DNA of 64,000 nt from Kutzneria sp. CA-103260 (GTDB taxonomy: Bacteria > Actinomycetota > Actinomycetes > Mycobacteriales > Pseudonocardiaceae): assembly GCF_018263855.1 (NCBI RefSeq), contig NZ_CP073318.1, positions 1,984,001 to 2,048,000 on the forward strand. The letters are read 5' to 3'. Of the stretch, positions 30,211-38,132 are shown piece after piece. Every line of letters starts with the position of its first letter. Position 1 is the first letter of the stretch. Position numbers and translations under genes: made by a program. The notes beneath the pieces are model-generated. The model was not told the DNA's origin. It did no database searches and saw nothing but the letters and a program-made list of their open reading frames with translations.

Positions 30211-30541
30211 CACGGCCCGGACTTTGATGCTTGAGGTGCCGGCGGTCGCGCCGGAGACCGACGTCGCCACGGTGATCCGCCTGATGCGCCGGATGGGCGT
30301 GCGCCACCTGCCGGTGGTCGAGCAGCGCCAGTGCGTCGGCCTGGTGGGGGAACGGGAACTGGCCGGCGCCACCGGCCCCGACGACCTCGTCGGCCTGCTG
30401 TGCCGACGCCCCGCGCCGTGCGTGCCGCCGGACGCGGACCGCCGCCGCATCGACGAGCAGTTGTGTCGCGAGCACGCCGACGCGCTCGGTGTGCTCGACG
30501 GCGTGCGGTTCGTCGGCCTGCTGGAGGGAGATCAGCTGTGA
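30203..30541 (+). CDS. Short CBS-domain protein
   Basis: 112 residues, a single CBS pair without BON: AVAPETDVATVIRLMRRMGV and RHLPVVEQRQCVGLVGER form the first motif; the second is short (RRRIDEQLCREHADALGVLD). Start overlaps the preceding stop by 8 bp and its stop overlaps the next GTG (GTGA), so it is translated as part of the 29650-32620 operon. Confidence 0.75.
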   Translation: MADTARTLMLEVPAVAPETDVATVIRLMRRMGVRHLPVVEQRQCVGLVGERELAGATGPDDLVGLLCRRPAPCVPPDADRRRIDEQLCREHADALGVLDGVRFVGLLEGDQL

Positions 30542-31371
30542 GCGAGTGGACCGCCATCGAGACTGCCGCGATCGTACGAGCCGCCCGTGGCGCGCCGGTG
30601 CTGTGCCGCGAGCAGCCGTGGGTGCTGGAGTTCCGGGGACACGGCGTCGAGCTCCGGGAGGTGATCGGCGGCGAGCGCCGCGACCCGGGCGGCATCGACC
30701 GGCTGCTGTCATGCGGTGCGGCGCTGGCCAACGTCGTGCTCGCGGTCCGCGCTCTTGGCTGGGACATCACCCTTGAGGTGGAGGCCGGGGCGGATCTCGT
30801 CGGCCGCGTGACAGCCGTGCGGTCCGAGCCGCCGTGCCCGCGGGAACTGGAGCTGTACCGAAGCATCGCCGCGCCGGACGTCATGCGCCGCGGCCACGGC
30901 GGCGCCGAGGAACTGCACCGCCTGACAGCGATCTCCCATTTCCGGACTGCACGCCTCGAACCGGTCGGCGGCGTCCCGTTCGCGGCCATCCTGCACGACG
31001 CGAGCCGGCAGCTGGACGGCGATCGGCGGTGCGCCGCCGAGCTCGCCCCCTGGCAGCGGCAGTTGGCGCTCACGGGACCGACGGCCCGGCGCAGTGCGAT
31101 CGCCGCCATGGCCGACCGCCTGGCCGTCCGACCGATGCTCGCGGTCGTCACGGACTCCGACGTCCGGTCGGACCACGTGCTCGCCGGCGCCGTCATACAG
31201 GTCGCGATGCTCGCCGCGCCGGGGCTCGGCTTCATCCCGCACGCGGTGGTGCGGCCCATGCACCTTCGTGACACCCGGCTGCGGCTGATGAACGCCTTCG
31301 CGTTCAGCGGTTTTCCCCAAGCCCTGCTCGGCCTCACCCCGGCCGAGCTCAACCCCTGGAGCCAGACATGA
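30538..31371 (+). CDS. Degenerate Acg-type nitroreductase-family protein
   Basis: 277 residues, aligning with the two other Acg-type proteins here but about 50-60 shorter. The FMN motif [10 protein letters not shown] is altered to APVLCREQPW; CGAALANVVLAVRALGW and VIQVAMLAAPGLGFIP are kept. Loss of the His-Asn-Ser triad suggests reduced or changed flavin binding. It begins at a GTG overlapping the CBS stop and overlaps the next USP start (ATGA). Confidence 0.7.
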   Translation: MSEWTAIETAAIVRAARGAPVLCREQPWVLEFRGHGVELREVIGGERRDPGGIDRLLSCGAALANVVLAVRALGWDITLEVEAGADLVGRVTAVRSEPPCPRELELYRSIAAPDVMRRGHGGAEELHRLTAISHFRTARLEPVGGVPFAAILHDASRQLDGDRRCAAELAPWQRQLALTGPTARRSAIAAMADRLAVRPMLAVVTDSDVRSDHVLAGAVIQVAMLAAPGLGFIPHAVVRPMHLRDTRLRLMNAFAFSGFPQALLGLTPAELNPWSQT

Positions 31372-32216
31372 CGAACACCATAACCGTAGGCGTCGACGGC
31401 TCCGCGCCGTCGATGAGCGCGGTCCATTGGGCCGCCGGGGAGGCGCACCGGCGGCACGCGGTGCTCCGCGTGGTGCACGGGCACTCGATCACCACGCCGA
31501 GGCTGCCGTCCGGGTTCCTGGTCGAGGCCAGGGCCGCGGCCCAGCACTGCCTGCGCGACGCCGTGAAAGCGGCGCAGGAGGCGTGCCCGGTACTGGACGT
31601 GGAACCCGTGCTGGAGCTCAAGCCCGGCATCGACCTGCTGGCCGACGAGTCCGAGAAGGCCGTCATGGTCGTGATCGGAGTTCGCGGCCGCGGCGGCTTC
31701 CGCGAGCTGGTGGTGGGTTCCACGGCCGTGGCCCTGACCGCTCGCGCGCGCTGCCCGGTGATTGTCGTGCGGGGCAGGGAGACCGCCGGCGGGCCGATTG
31801 TCGTTGGCGTGGACGGTTCGCGGGCGAGCGAGGCGGCGTTGGCCTTCGCCTACGACATTGCCTCGCGGCGTGGGGCCGAGCTGGTCGCGGTGCATGTGTG
31901 GAGTGACGTCGTGTCCGTGTGGGGCGGTTCGGTGCCGATCCCGGACCTGGACTGGGACGCCGTCGCCACCGATGAGCGAATCGTGTTGTCCGAGCGGCTG
32001 GCCGGCTGGCGTGAGCGCTACCCGGACACCCCGGTGCGCCAGGTCGTGTACGAGGACCGGCCGGCGCAGCGACTGATCGCCGAATCCGGGGGCGCGCAGC
32101 TGCTCGTCGTCGGTTCCCTCGGCCGGGGCGCGCTGGCCAACGCGCTGCTCGGGTCGGTCAGCCATGCGGTGCTGCACCACGCGCCGTGCCCCGTCGCCGT
32201 CGTGAAGTCGGAGTGA
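31368..32216 (+). CDS. Universal stress protein, tandem UspA
   Basis: 282 residues. Domain 1: TVGVDGSAPSMSAVHWAAGE with loop GVRGRGGFRELVVGSTAVAL. Domain 2: VVGVDGSRASEAALAFAYDI with loop GSLGRGALANALLGSVSHAV, a full ATP motif. Resembles DosR-regulated Rv2005c/Rv2623-type proteins. Overlaps the preceding stop by 4 bp. Confidence 0.9.
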   Translation: MTNTITVGVDGSAPSMSAVHWAAGEAHRRHAVLRVVHGHSITTPRLPSGFLVEARAAAQHCLRDAVKAAQEACPVLDVEPVLELKPGIDLLADESEKAVMVVIGVRGRGGFRELVVGSTAVALTARARCPVIVVRGRETAGGPIVVGVDGSRASEAALAFAYDIASRRGAELVAVHVWSDVVSVWGGSVPIPDLDWDAVATDERIVLSERLAGWRERYPDTPVRQVVYEDRPAQRLIAESGGAQLLVVGSLGRGALANALLGSVSHAVLHHAPCPVAVVKSE

Positions 32217-32221
32217 TTGTC

Positions 32222-32620
32222 ATGCATGTCTTGCTGACGGAACAGAATCCCGGACAGGGCAAGGACTTGGCCCTCCGGCTGCGCTACCTCGGCTGCACGG
32301 TGAGCACCTGCCACTCCGACAACACCGACATCTGCAACGGCGTCGTGCCCGGCGGCTGTCCGCTGGAGGGCCTGCGGCCCGCGGCCATGGTGATCGACGT
32401 GCGCGGGGAGAAGGAGTTCACCGCCCACGAATACGGCGCGGTGTGCGGGGCCCGGGCCGGGCTGCCGGTCGTGCTGACCGGGCTGGGCTGGCACGACAAG
32501 CCGCCCGTGCCGGACGGCCTGCGCTCCCGCGTGACGGCCATCCGGCAGAACGCCCTGCTGGTCGGCTGTGTCGACGCGCTGCAGGACGAGAAGACCGTGA
32601 ACAAGCGGGAAAACCAGTGA
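32222..32620 (+). CDS. Cys-containing small protein, receiver-like fold suspected
   Basis: 132 residues, family not recognised. It begins like an alpha/beta receiver (MHVLLTEQ ... ALRLRYLGCTVSTC; AAMVIDVRG as a third strand) but lacks the receiver acidic pocket. Five cysteines lie early: GCTVSTCHSDNTDICNGVVP and GGCPL hold four of them within about 20 residues, a cluster that could bind a metal or form disulfides. GGAG precedes the ATG. Part of the 29650 operon. Confidence 0.6.
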   Translation: MHVLLTEQNPGQGKDLALRLRYLGCTVSTCHSDNTDICNGVVPGGCPLEGLRPAAMVIDVRGEKEFTAHEYGAVCGARAGLPVVLTGLGWHDKPPVPDGLRSRVTAIRQNALLVGCVDALQDEKTVNKRENQ

Positions 32621-32685
32621 ACGCGCTGGACACCTACGGGGTGTTCCGCGGGCGCGTCTCCACCGCGCACATCCCGGTGGCCTGA
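32617..32685 (+). CDS. Possible 22-residue peptide coupled to the preceding gene
   Basis: A GTG overlapping the stop of the 132-residue gene (GTGA) opens a frame of 22 codons: NALDTYGVFRGRVSTAHIPV plus Ala. It could be a real small peptide or a relic of a longer gene. Only the coupling geometry supports it. Confidence 0.25.
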   Translation: MNALDTYGVFRGRVSTAHIPVA

Positions 32686-32822
32686 CCGGCCCGACTTTAT
32701 TGTGTGCTGTGCACGAAGTTGTGGAGGTGTGGGCGGCCGCTTGTCGATCACTTCGGGGGAGCCCGTCAGCGTGTTACACCCGAAGGTGCGGTCTTGGCGC
32801 TCGGCGGCGCTCGCGGGGTTAA

Positions 32823-32838
32823 CGTTGAAGTTTCAACG
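32823..32838. promoter_or_regulatory. Perfect palindrome upstream of the GAF gene
   Basis: CGTTGAAGTTTCAACG: 7-bp perfect arms around GT, in an AT-richer patch (32690-32840) of this very GC-rich genome, 38 bp before the GTG at 32876. It is unlike the DevR-type boxes and probably binds a different regulator. Confidence 0.5.
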
Positions 32839-32875
32839 ACGATGCCACGGTCGCCGCTGGGAGAAGGGAAACGCC

Positions 32876-33997
32876 GTGGAGACCGCCGGGGAGACGCTGC
32901 GCAGAACGCTGGCCGCGATGGCCAGGTACGTGGGGGTGCGCGACCGAAGACCGGACTGGCGCGTGGTGCTGGGGCGGGTGCTGCTGGACGCCAACCCCAA
33001 GGACGACCCCAAGGCGTTCCTGCAAGCCCTGGTGGAGGGGGCCGCCGGCGTCGGCGACGCGGACACCGGCACGCTGACGGTGCTGGTCGAGCAGGGCCGG
33101 TGGCTCCAGGTGGCGATCACGGCCGGCGGCCTGCGGGAGTGGACCGGCCGGTGGCTCCCGGTGGCCGGATCGGTGGCGGCGCTGGCCATCGAGGCCGGAC
33201 GCGCGGTGATAGTCGACGACGCCACGCTCGACGCCCGCACCGTGCACTCGGCGCGCGCCGCGCACCTCGGGCCCATCCTGGTGGCGCCGGTGTGGCTGGG
33301 AGCGCGGATCGTCGGGGTGGTCGCGCTCGGGCGGTTCGCGGGCCGGCCGGCCTTCGGCCTGGCCGACCGGGAGATGCTGGCCGGCTTCGCCGAGCACATG
33401 GGGTGGGCGGTGGCCCACACCGGGGCGGAGGCGCCGCCGAGCAGCGACGTCGAACGGCGGGACCCGACGGCGGCGCAGCTGTTCGACATCACCCTCGAGC
33501 TGTCCCGGATCGCGGCCAGCGCCGGCGACGGCGTCGCGCTCCGCCTGGCCGGCCCGATCGCCGCGCTCGCGGCCGTGATGAGCAGGCTGGACGGCGAGGC
33601 CAGGCCGACGCACCGGCCGGGATCGTTGCTGCGCGCGGAGCTGCTGGCGACCTTCCTGGCCGAGACCGCGGAACAGCAGCTCGCCGCCCACGTGGAGATC
33701 CCGACGCCGCTGGGGGACGCCCCGGACGACGTCCGCCGGGCGATGTCCGAGTGGCTCGGCCGAGGCGTTCGGCTGGCCGGGCAGTGCGGCGTCAACCGCT
33801 GGGCGCAGCTGACGATCTCAGCCGGCCCGACCTCGGTCGAACTCGCGCTGCGCTATGAGGGACGCCTGCCCGACGAGGCCACGCTGGCCCGGTTCGGGGT
33901 GCCGTCGCTGGCCGGTGACGTGACCTCGCGCGGGGACGCCGAACGCACGGTGGTGGTGGCCCGGTCGTTCGACACGAGCGGCGGAAGCGCGCGGTGA
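32876..33997 (+). CDS. GAF-domain protein
   Basis: 373 residues from a GTG behind GAAGGG. A GAF domain fills about residues 30-185 (VGDADTGTLTVLVEQGRWLQ, VIVDDATLDAR, LGPILVAPVWLGARIVGVVA). The C-terminal half is mostly helical (ELSRIAASAGDGVALRLAGP, AELLATFLAETAEQQLAAHV) and ends in a beta-rich part; no DHp or ATPase motif is visible. It is therefore a sensor without recognisable output. Its stop overlaps the prim-pol-like gene (GTGA), so the two proteins are made together. Confidence 0.7.
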   Translation: METAGETLRRTLAAMARYVGVRDRRPDWRVVLGRVLLDANPKDDPKAFLQALVEGAAGVGDADTGTLTVLVEQGRWLQVAITAGGLREWTGRWLPVAGSVAALAIEAGRAVIVDDATLDARTVHSARAAHLGPILVAPVWLGARIVGVVALGRFAGRPAFGLADREMLAGFAEHMGWAVAHTGAEAPPSSDVERRDPTAAQLFDITLELSRIAASAGDGVALRLAGPIAALAAVMSRLDGEARPTHRPGSLLRAELLATFLAETAEQQLAAHVEIPTPLGDAPDDVRRAMSEWLGRGVRLAGQCGVNRWAQLTISAGPTSVELALRYEGRLPDEATLARFGVPSLAGDVTSRGDAERTVVVARSFDTSGGSAR

Positions 33998-34587
33998 ACG
34001 CCGCGCAGACCCGGTTCTCCGGATCGGGGGCACAGCGGCAGCTCAAACAGGCCGCCGTCGAGTACGCGGGGCACGGCTGGCCGGTCGTGCCGGTGTCGTT
34101 CTACCAGGCCGGGCGCTACACCTGCGTGCAGGCCGACTGTGCCGAGAACACCCTCCACCCGGTCTGGCGGATGTGGCAGGGGCGCGCCAGCGCGAATCCG
34201 AAGACGGTCGCGGCCTGGTACGGCCTGCTCGCCTTCGCGGTGGCGGTCCGCACCGGCGTCTGCTTCGACGTCGTCAGCGTGCCGGACGTGGTCGCGACGA
34301 GGGTGCAGGCGGCGCTCGCGGCACAGCACACGCCGACGCCGGTCGCGGTGTGGCGGGAGCGTCGCCGGCGGCTGTTCTGGGTGGCCCACGACCTGCCGTG
34401 GCGAGCTGCCCTGGAGCATGTCGAGGCGCGGGTGCACGGCGACGGCGACTGGGTGCCGGTGCCGCCGACACCGACCCGGTACGGACAACTGCAATGGGCT
34501 ATGCCGCCCGAGCAGACCGACTGGGGCTTCGTCGGGCACGAGGCCTTCCACAACGCGCTCGCCGCCGTCGACGCCGACCGCCCCTGA
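33994..34587 (+). CDS. Stand-alone prim-pol (DNA primase/polymerase N-terminal) domain protein
   Basis: 197 residues. AAVEYAGHGWPVVPVSFYQA, VQADCAENTLHPVWRMWQG and RTGVCFDVVSVPDVVATRVQ follow the order of motifs in the bifunctional primase/polymerase N-terminal domain family. The catalytic DxD is reduced to a single Asp (residue 92, FDVVSVP), and no helicase or zinc-binding part follows. A non-catalytic nucleotide-binding role is therefore more likely than DNA synthesis. Translation is coupled to the GAF gene. Confidence 0.65.
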   Translation: MNAAQTRFSGSGAQRQLKQAAVEYAGHGWPVVPVSFYQAGRYTCVQADCAENTLHPVWRMWQGRASANPKTVAAWYGLLAFAVAVRTGVCFDVVSVPDVVATRVQAALAAQHTPTPVAVWRERRRRLFWVAHDLPWRAALEHVEARVHGDGDWVPVPPTPTRYGQLQWAMPPEQTDWGFVGHEAFHNALAAVDADRP

Positions 34588-35445
34588 TCAGCGGGCCACG
34601 ATGACCGGGCAGGCCGCGTGGTGGATGAGGGCGTGGCTGGTGGAGCCGAGCAGCATGCCGGCCAGTCCGCCGCGGCCGCGGGAGCCGACGACGACGAGTT
34701 GGGCGCGGGCGGACTGGCGGACCAGGCCGCGGGCGGGGCGGTCGCGTTCGACGACCCGGCGGATCTCGACCTCGGGGTAACGCACCGGCCAGCCGGCCAG
34801 GCGCTCGGCGAGGACCTGTTCCTCGGCGTCGCGGATGGCGTCCCAGTCGAGCACGAAGGGCTGGTTCTGCACGCCGGGCTCGAACGAGGTGTCGTTCCAC
34901 ACGTGGTAGGCGATCAGCGGCACGGACCGCAGGGCGGCCTCGTCCATCGCGAAGGCGAGGGCGGCGTCGCTGGTGGGAGAGCCGTCGATGCCGACGACAA
35001 CGGGAGCGTGCGGATCGGCGATGCCGCCACGGATGACGGCCACGGGGCAGCGCGCGTGGGCGGAGAGGTTGACGGTGACGGAGCCGGCGAGCAGCTCGGC
35101 GAAGCCACCGCTGCCACGGGATCCGAGCACGAGCAGACTGGAGTGGGACGACTTGTCGCTGAGGGCGTCGAGGACCCCGTCGTCGACGAGCTCGGTGGTG
35201 GCGGAGACCTCGGGGGCGATGGTCCTGACGACGGAGACCGCCTCGTCGAGCAGCTTGCGGCACCGTGCGGCCATGTCGGCGTTCATGCTGGTGGCGGGCG
35301 GCTCCCCGGGCGGCACGGTGATCAGGTGGCCGACGTGCACGATGTCGAGCGGCAGGTGTCGGAGCTCGGCCTCGACGGCGGCCCAGCCCAGGGCCCGCTC
35401 GGCGGCGCCCGATCCGTCGACGCCCACGGTGACGGGCAGAGTCAT
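34588..35445 (-). CDS. Universal stress protein, tandem UspA
   Basis: 285 residues, two UspA domains. Domain 1: TVGVDGSGAAERALGWAAVE, loop GSRGSGGFAELLAGSVTVNL. Domain 2: VVGIDGSPTSDAALAFAMDE, loop GSRGRGGLAGMLLGSTSHAL. Both ATP loops look complete. The ATG has GGAGG upstream and overlaps the stop of the preceding USP gene (ATGA). The last base adjoins the stop of the convergent prim-pol gene. Confidence 0.9.
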   Translation of the reverse strand: MTLPVTVGVDGSGAAERALGWAAVEAELRHLPLDIVHVGHLITVPPGEPPATSMNADMAARCRKLLDEAVSVVRTIAPEVSATTELVDDGVLDALSDKSSHSSLLVLGSRGSGGFAELLAGSVTVNLSAHARCPVAVIRGGIADPHAPVVVGIDGSPTSDAALAFAMDEAALRSVPLIAYHVWNDTSFEPGVQNQPFVLDWDAIRDAEEQVLAERLAGWPVRYPEVEIRRVVERDRPARGLVRQSARAQLVVVGSRGRGGLAGMLLGSTSHALIHHAACPVIVAR

Positions 35446-36296
35446 GATGGCCTCCGGCACGAAGCGGTGCGCACCACGGCGACCGGGCAGGCGGCATGGT
35501 GCAGCAGGGCGTGGCTGGTGGATCCGAGCAGGACCCCGGCGACCGGACCGCGGCCGCGCGTGCCGACGACCACGAGCTGCGCGTGCTTGGACCGTTCGAC
35601 GAGGGCGTGCGCCGGGTTGTCGAGCGCGGTTGCCAGTTCGAGGCGAACGGTCGGGAACTTCTCCCGCCACTGGGTCATCCGCTCGGCCAGCATGCCGCGC
35701 ATCGAGTCGTTCAGCGTCTCGAAGTCCGGGGCGTACGGCACGGTGTCCCAGCCTCGGCCGAGCGCGCCCTCGGTCCAGGTGTGCACGGCGATCAGCGGCA
35801 CGTCACGCAGCGCGGCCTCGGCGAACGCCCATTCGGTCGCCTCGTCGGCGCTGCCGCCGTCGACACCGACCACGATCGGCCCGGAGGTGGGCGGCGGCAC
35901 CTGGGGTCCGGGCGACCGGACGACGACGACCGGGCAGTGGCCCCGGGTGGTGACGCCGATGGCCGTGGACCCGGTGAGCAGGCCGGCGAACCCGCCGATC
36001 CCGCGCGTGCCGAGGACCATCGTGTCGGCTCTGGTCGACGCGGCCACCAGGGCGTCGACGACGTGGCCGGACAGCAGCTCGGTGGTCGTCGTGACCGTCG
36101 GCGCGGCCCGCCCGGCGGCGGACGTGGCGTCGGTGAGCCAGAGATGGGCCTGGGTCTGCGCCGTGTCGACGTTGGCCACGACATGCGCGATGGTGAGCGG
36201 GACGTCCCGGCGGGCGGCTTCCCGCACCGCCCAGAGCACGGCCCGATGGGCCGAGTCGGAACCGTCGAAGCCGACGACGATCGGCGCCTTGCTCAT
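35442..36296 (-). CDS. Universal stress protein, tandem UspA
   Basis: 284 residues. Domain 1: VVGFDGSDSAHRAVLWAVRE with loop GTRGIGGFAGLLTGSTAIGV. Domain 2: VVGVDGGSADEATEWAFAEA with loop GTRGRGPVAGVLLGSTSHAL. GGAGGAGG precedes the ATG. It follows rafH by 22 bp, giving a rafH-USP-USP operon. Rv2623/Rv2005c-like. Confidence 0.9.
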   Translation of the reverse strand: MSKAPIVVGFDGSDSAHRAVLWAVREAARRDVPLTIAHVVANVDTAQTQAHLWLTDATSAAGRAAPTVTTTTELLSGHVVDALVAASTRADTMVLGTRGIGGFAGLLTGSTAIGVTTRGHCPVVVVRSPGPQVPPPTSGPIVVGVDGGSADEATEWAFAEAALRDVPLIAVHTWTEGALGRGWDTVPYAPDFETLNDSMRGMLAERMTQWREKFPTVRLELATALDNPAHALVERSKHAQLVVVGTRGRGPVAGVLLGSTSHALLHHAACPVAVVRTASCRRPS

Positions 36297-36318
36297 GACG
36301 ACCTCCTCCCGGTCGTGC

Positions 36319-36990
36319 CTACGGCGTGATCACGCCGAAGCGGTGGTCCCCGCGCCGGTGCGCGACGTGTCCGCGGCCGGTGCGCCGGTCGGTGTAGAAC
36401 AGCCAGGGCTCGCCGGTCAGCACCAGGCGCTGGATCGCCGCGGTCTCGGTGAGCGTCGGCCGTTCGGTGACGAACCCGTACTCGCCGTCGGGGTTTCGCC
36501 ACACGATCGCCTCGCGGCCGGTGGTGGCGTCCACGTGCAGGCCGAATTCCTGCCCCAGTTGGTCGAGCGCGAGCACGGCCTGTTCCGGCGAAGCGCACGC
36601 GGGCATCCGGGTCACGTGCCGGACGACCACCGGAGTCTCGTCCACTGTGGACGGATCATCGACCCGGGAGTGCTTGCGCCGGCCGTGGGCCAGGTCGAGC
36701 AGTTGACGGCGGAGGGTGGTGCGCACCCGGTCGGTGGCCTCGCCGATGGTGGCGCCGGTGCCGACTGCGACCAGCCGGGCGCCGCGCATCGCGAGGGTGG
36801 CGTGCGCGACCACGGGTGTCCGCACCCGATCGGACGGGGTGGAGAACCGGACAGTGCCGCCGATGATCGGCCGTGGCGCGTACCGGGCGAGGGAGAGGAT
36901 TCTCGCGCGCACCCGGTACGCGCCGTCGGCGGCGAGTCCGCCGAGTTCCACGTCGATGGTCGACGACTGTGCCAACGGTTCGACTCGCAT
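36319..36990 (-). CDS. rafH: RafH-type ribosome hibernation factor
   Basis: 223 residues. An N-terminal S30AE/HPF-like domain (about 5-105: STIDVELGGLA, RTPVVAHATLAMRGARLVAV) is followed by two copies of the HPF C-terminal domain: ASPEQAVLALDQLGQEFGLH to DGEYGFVT, and LTETAAIQRLVLTGEPWLFY to DHRFGVITP. This double C-terminal layout is that of mycobacterial RafH (Rv0079/MSMEG_3935), which stabilises 70S ribosomes under hypoxia and is DosR-controlled. Start at 36990 behind GGAG; an ATG at 37029, also with GGAG, is possible. Confidence 0.85.
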   Translation of the reverse strand: MRVEPLAQSSTIDVELGGLAADGAYRVRARILSLARYAPRPIIGGTVRFSTPSDRVRTPVVAHATLAMRGARLVAVGTGATIGEATDRVRTTLRRQLLDLAHGRRKHSRVDDPSTVDETPVVVRHVTRMPACASPEQAVLALDQLGQEFGLHVDATTGREAIVWRNPDGEYGFVTERPTLTETAAIQRLVLTGEPWLFYTDRRTGRGHVAHRRGDHRFGVITP

Positions 36991-37054
36991 CGTGGGCTCC
37001 GATCGGCCATGAAGTTGTGCCACCTCCATGGCACTCCGCCGCAAACCCGTTCAG

Positions 37055-37071
37055 CAGGGCACAAAGCCCTG
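37055..37071. promoter_or_regulatory. Palindrome between rafH and USP genes
   Basis: CAGGGCACAAAGCCCTG: perfect 6-bp arms around ACAAA, in the 176-bp divergent gap between rafH (36990) and the USP gene (37167). It resembles the DevR-type boxes (GGGCACAAAGCCCT in the 14-bp frame), but its axis of symmetry is one base off. Confidence 0.45.
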
Positions 37072-37166
37072 TCCGGCCCCGGCCGAACGGCGTGAAACCG
37101 AGATGACCGCGGGCCGTGGCGCCGGCTCGGCGGACGGACGAGCCTGGGTGGCGGAAGGAGTGAGCG

Positions 37167-37679
37167 ATGATGGCTGGCAACGGAAAGATCGTGGTAGGCG
37201 TGGACGGCTCGGACGCGAGCCTGGACGCTGTGCGCTGGGCGTTGGACGAGGCCCGTCGGCGCGGTGCCGAGGTGCACGCGGTGACCGTGTGGCACACCGA
37301 CCCGCCGCCGGTCGAGGGACCGCCGCCGATGGTCGGCATTCCGTATCGGGCCAAGGAATCCGCCCTCGCGGACGCGCAGGCCATGCAGGACCGCGTCATG
37401 GACGCTGTCCAGGGCGTGGCTGAGGGCGTCGCCGTGCACCGGCACATGGTCGCCCAGTGGCCGCAGCGGGCCCTGGTGCACATCTCCGCCGACGCCGACC
37501 TGCTCGTGCTCGGCCGGCAGGGTCACTCGTGGCTGGCGGAGAAGCTGCTCGGCTCGGTGAGCGCCTACTGCGTGCGGCACGCCACCTGCCCGGTCGTGAT
37601 CACCCCGGCTCGGCCGACCGTGAAGGCGGAGGAGCACCACCTGGTCGAAGCGCCCGCGACGCCTGGCCCCCTGTACTGA
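37167..37679 (+). CDS. Universal stress protein, single UspA domain
   Basis: 170 residues. VVGVDGSDASLDAVRWALDE, and the loop LGRQGHSWLAEKLLGSVSAY (G-2x... G-S) near residues 115-140; ATP binding is likely. AAGGAG lies 7 bp before the ATG. Convergent with the hydrogenase operon, 15 bp away. Confidence 0.88.
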   Translation: MMAGNGKIVVGVDGSDASLDAVRWALDEARRRGAEVHAVTVWHTDPPPVEGPPPMVGIPYRAKESALADAQAMQDRVMDAVQGVAEGVAVHRHMVAQWPQRALVHISADADLLVLGRQGHSWLAEKLLGSVSAYCVRHATCPVVITPARPTVKAEEHHLVEAPATPGPLY

Positions 37680-37694
37680 CATGGAGGAACAGGG

Positions 37695-38132
37695 CTACTT
37701 CAGCCTCGCCCCGAGCTCGCCCAGCACCTGATCGACCAGCGCCGGCACAGCCCGCGCCACCTGGTTGCTCAGGCCGACGCCGAGACTCAGGTCGGCGGCC
37801 TCCACGGCGTAGACGACGAGCCGGCGGGGCATGCGGCCAAGGGCGGTCGCCAGCGCCACCGCTTCCGGGATGCCGAGGCCGTGGGAGCTGGCGCCGCCGT
37901 GTGTGGGCGGCGCCGTGGCCGTGCGGTGGATCCGGCCGGGCGTGGCCGGTTCGCACACGACGGCGTCCACGATCACGGCCAGGTCGGCGTCCTCCCAGGC
38001 CAGCAGCAGACCGGCGGGTTCGCCGTCGGACTGCACGGCATGACCGCCGCGCTGGGCAACCGCCACGGCGACGTGCAGGCCGACGGCGTCGTCCCTGCGG
38101 TAGGGGCTGCCGACGCCGATGACGACGTTCAC
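37695..38132 (-). CDS. Hydrogenase maturation protease
   Basis: 145 residues from a GTG that overlaps the large-subunit stop (GTGA). VIGVGSPYRRDDAVGLHVA has the nickel-sensing Asp region of HybD/HycI-type proteases, and AVIVDAVV with the GLGIPEAVALA block completes the fold. Such proteases clip the C-terminal tail of the [NiFe] large subunit after nickel insertion. It closes the ten-gene operon. Confidence 0.88.
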   Translation of the reverse strand: MNVVIGVGSPYRRDDAVGLHVAVAVAQRGGHAVQSDGEPAGLLLAWEDADLAVIVDAVVCEPATPGRIHRTATAPPTHGGASSHGLGIPEAVALATALGRMPRRLVVYAVEAADLSLGVGLSNQVARAVPALVDQVLGELGARLK

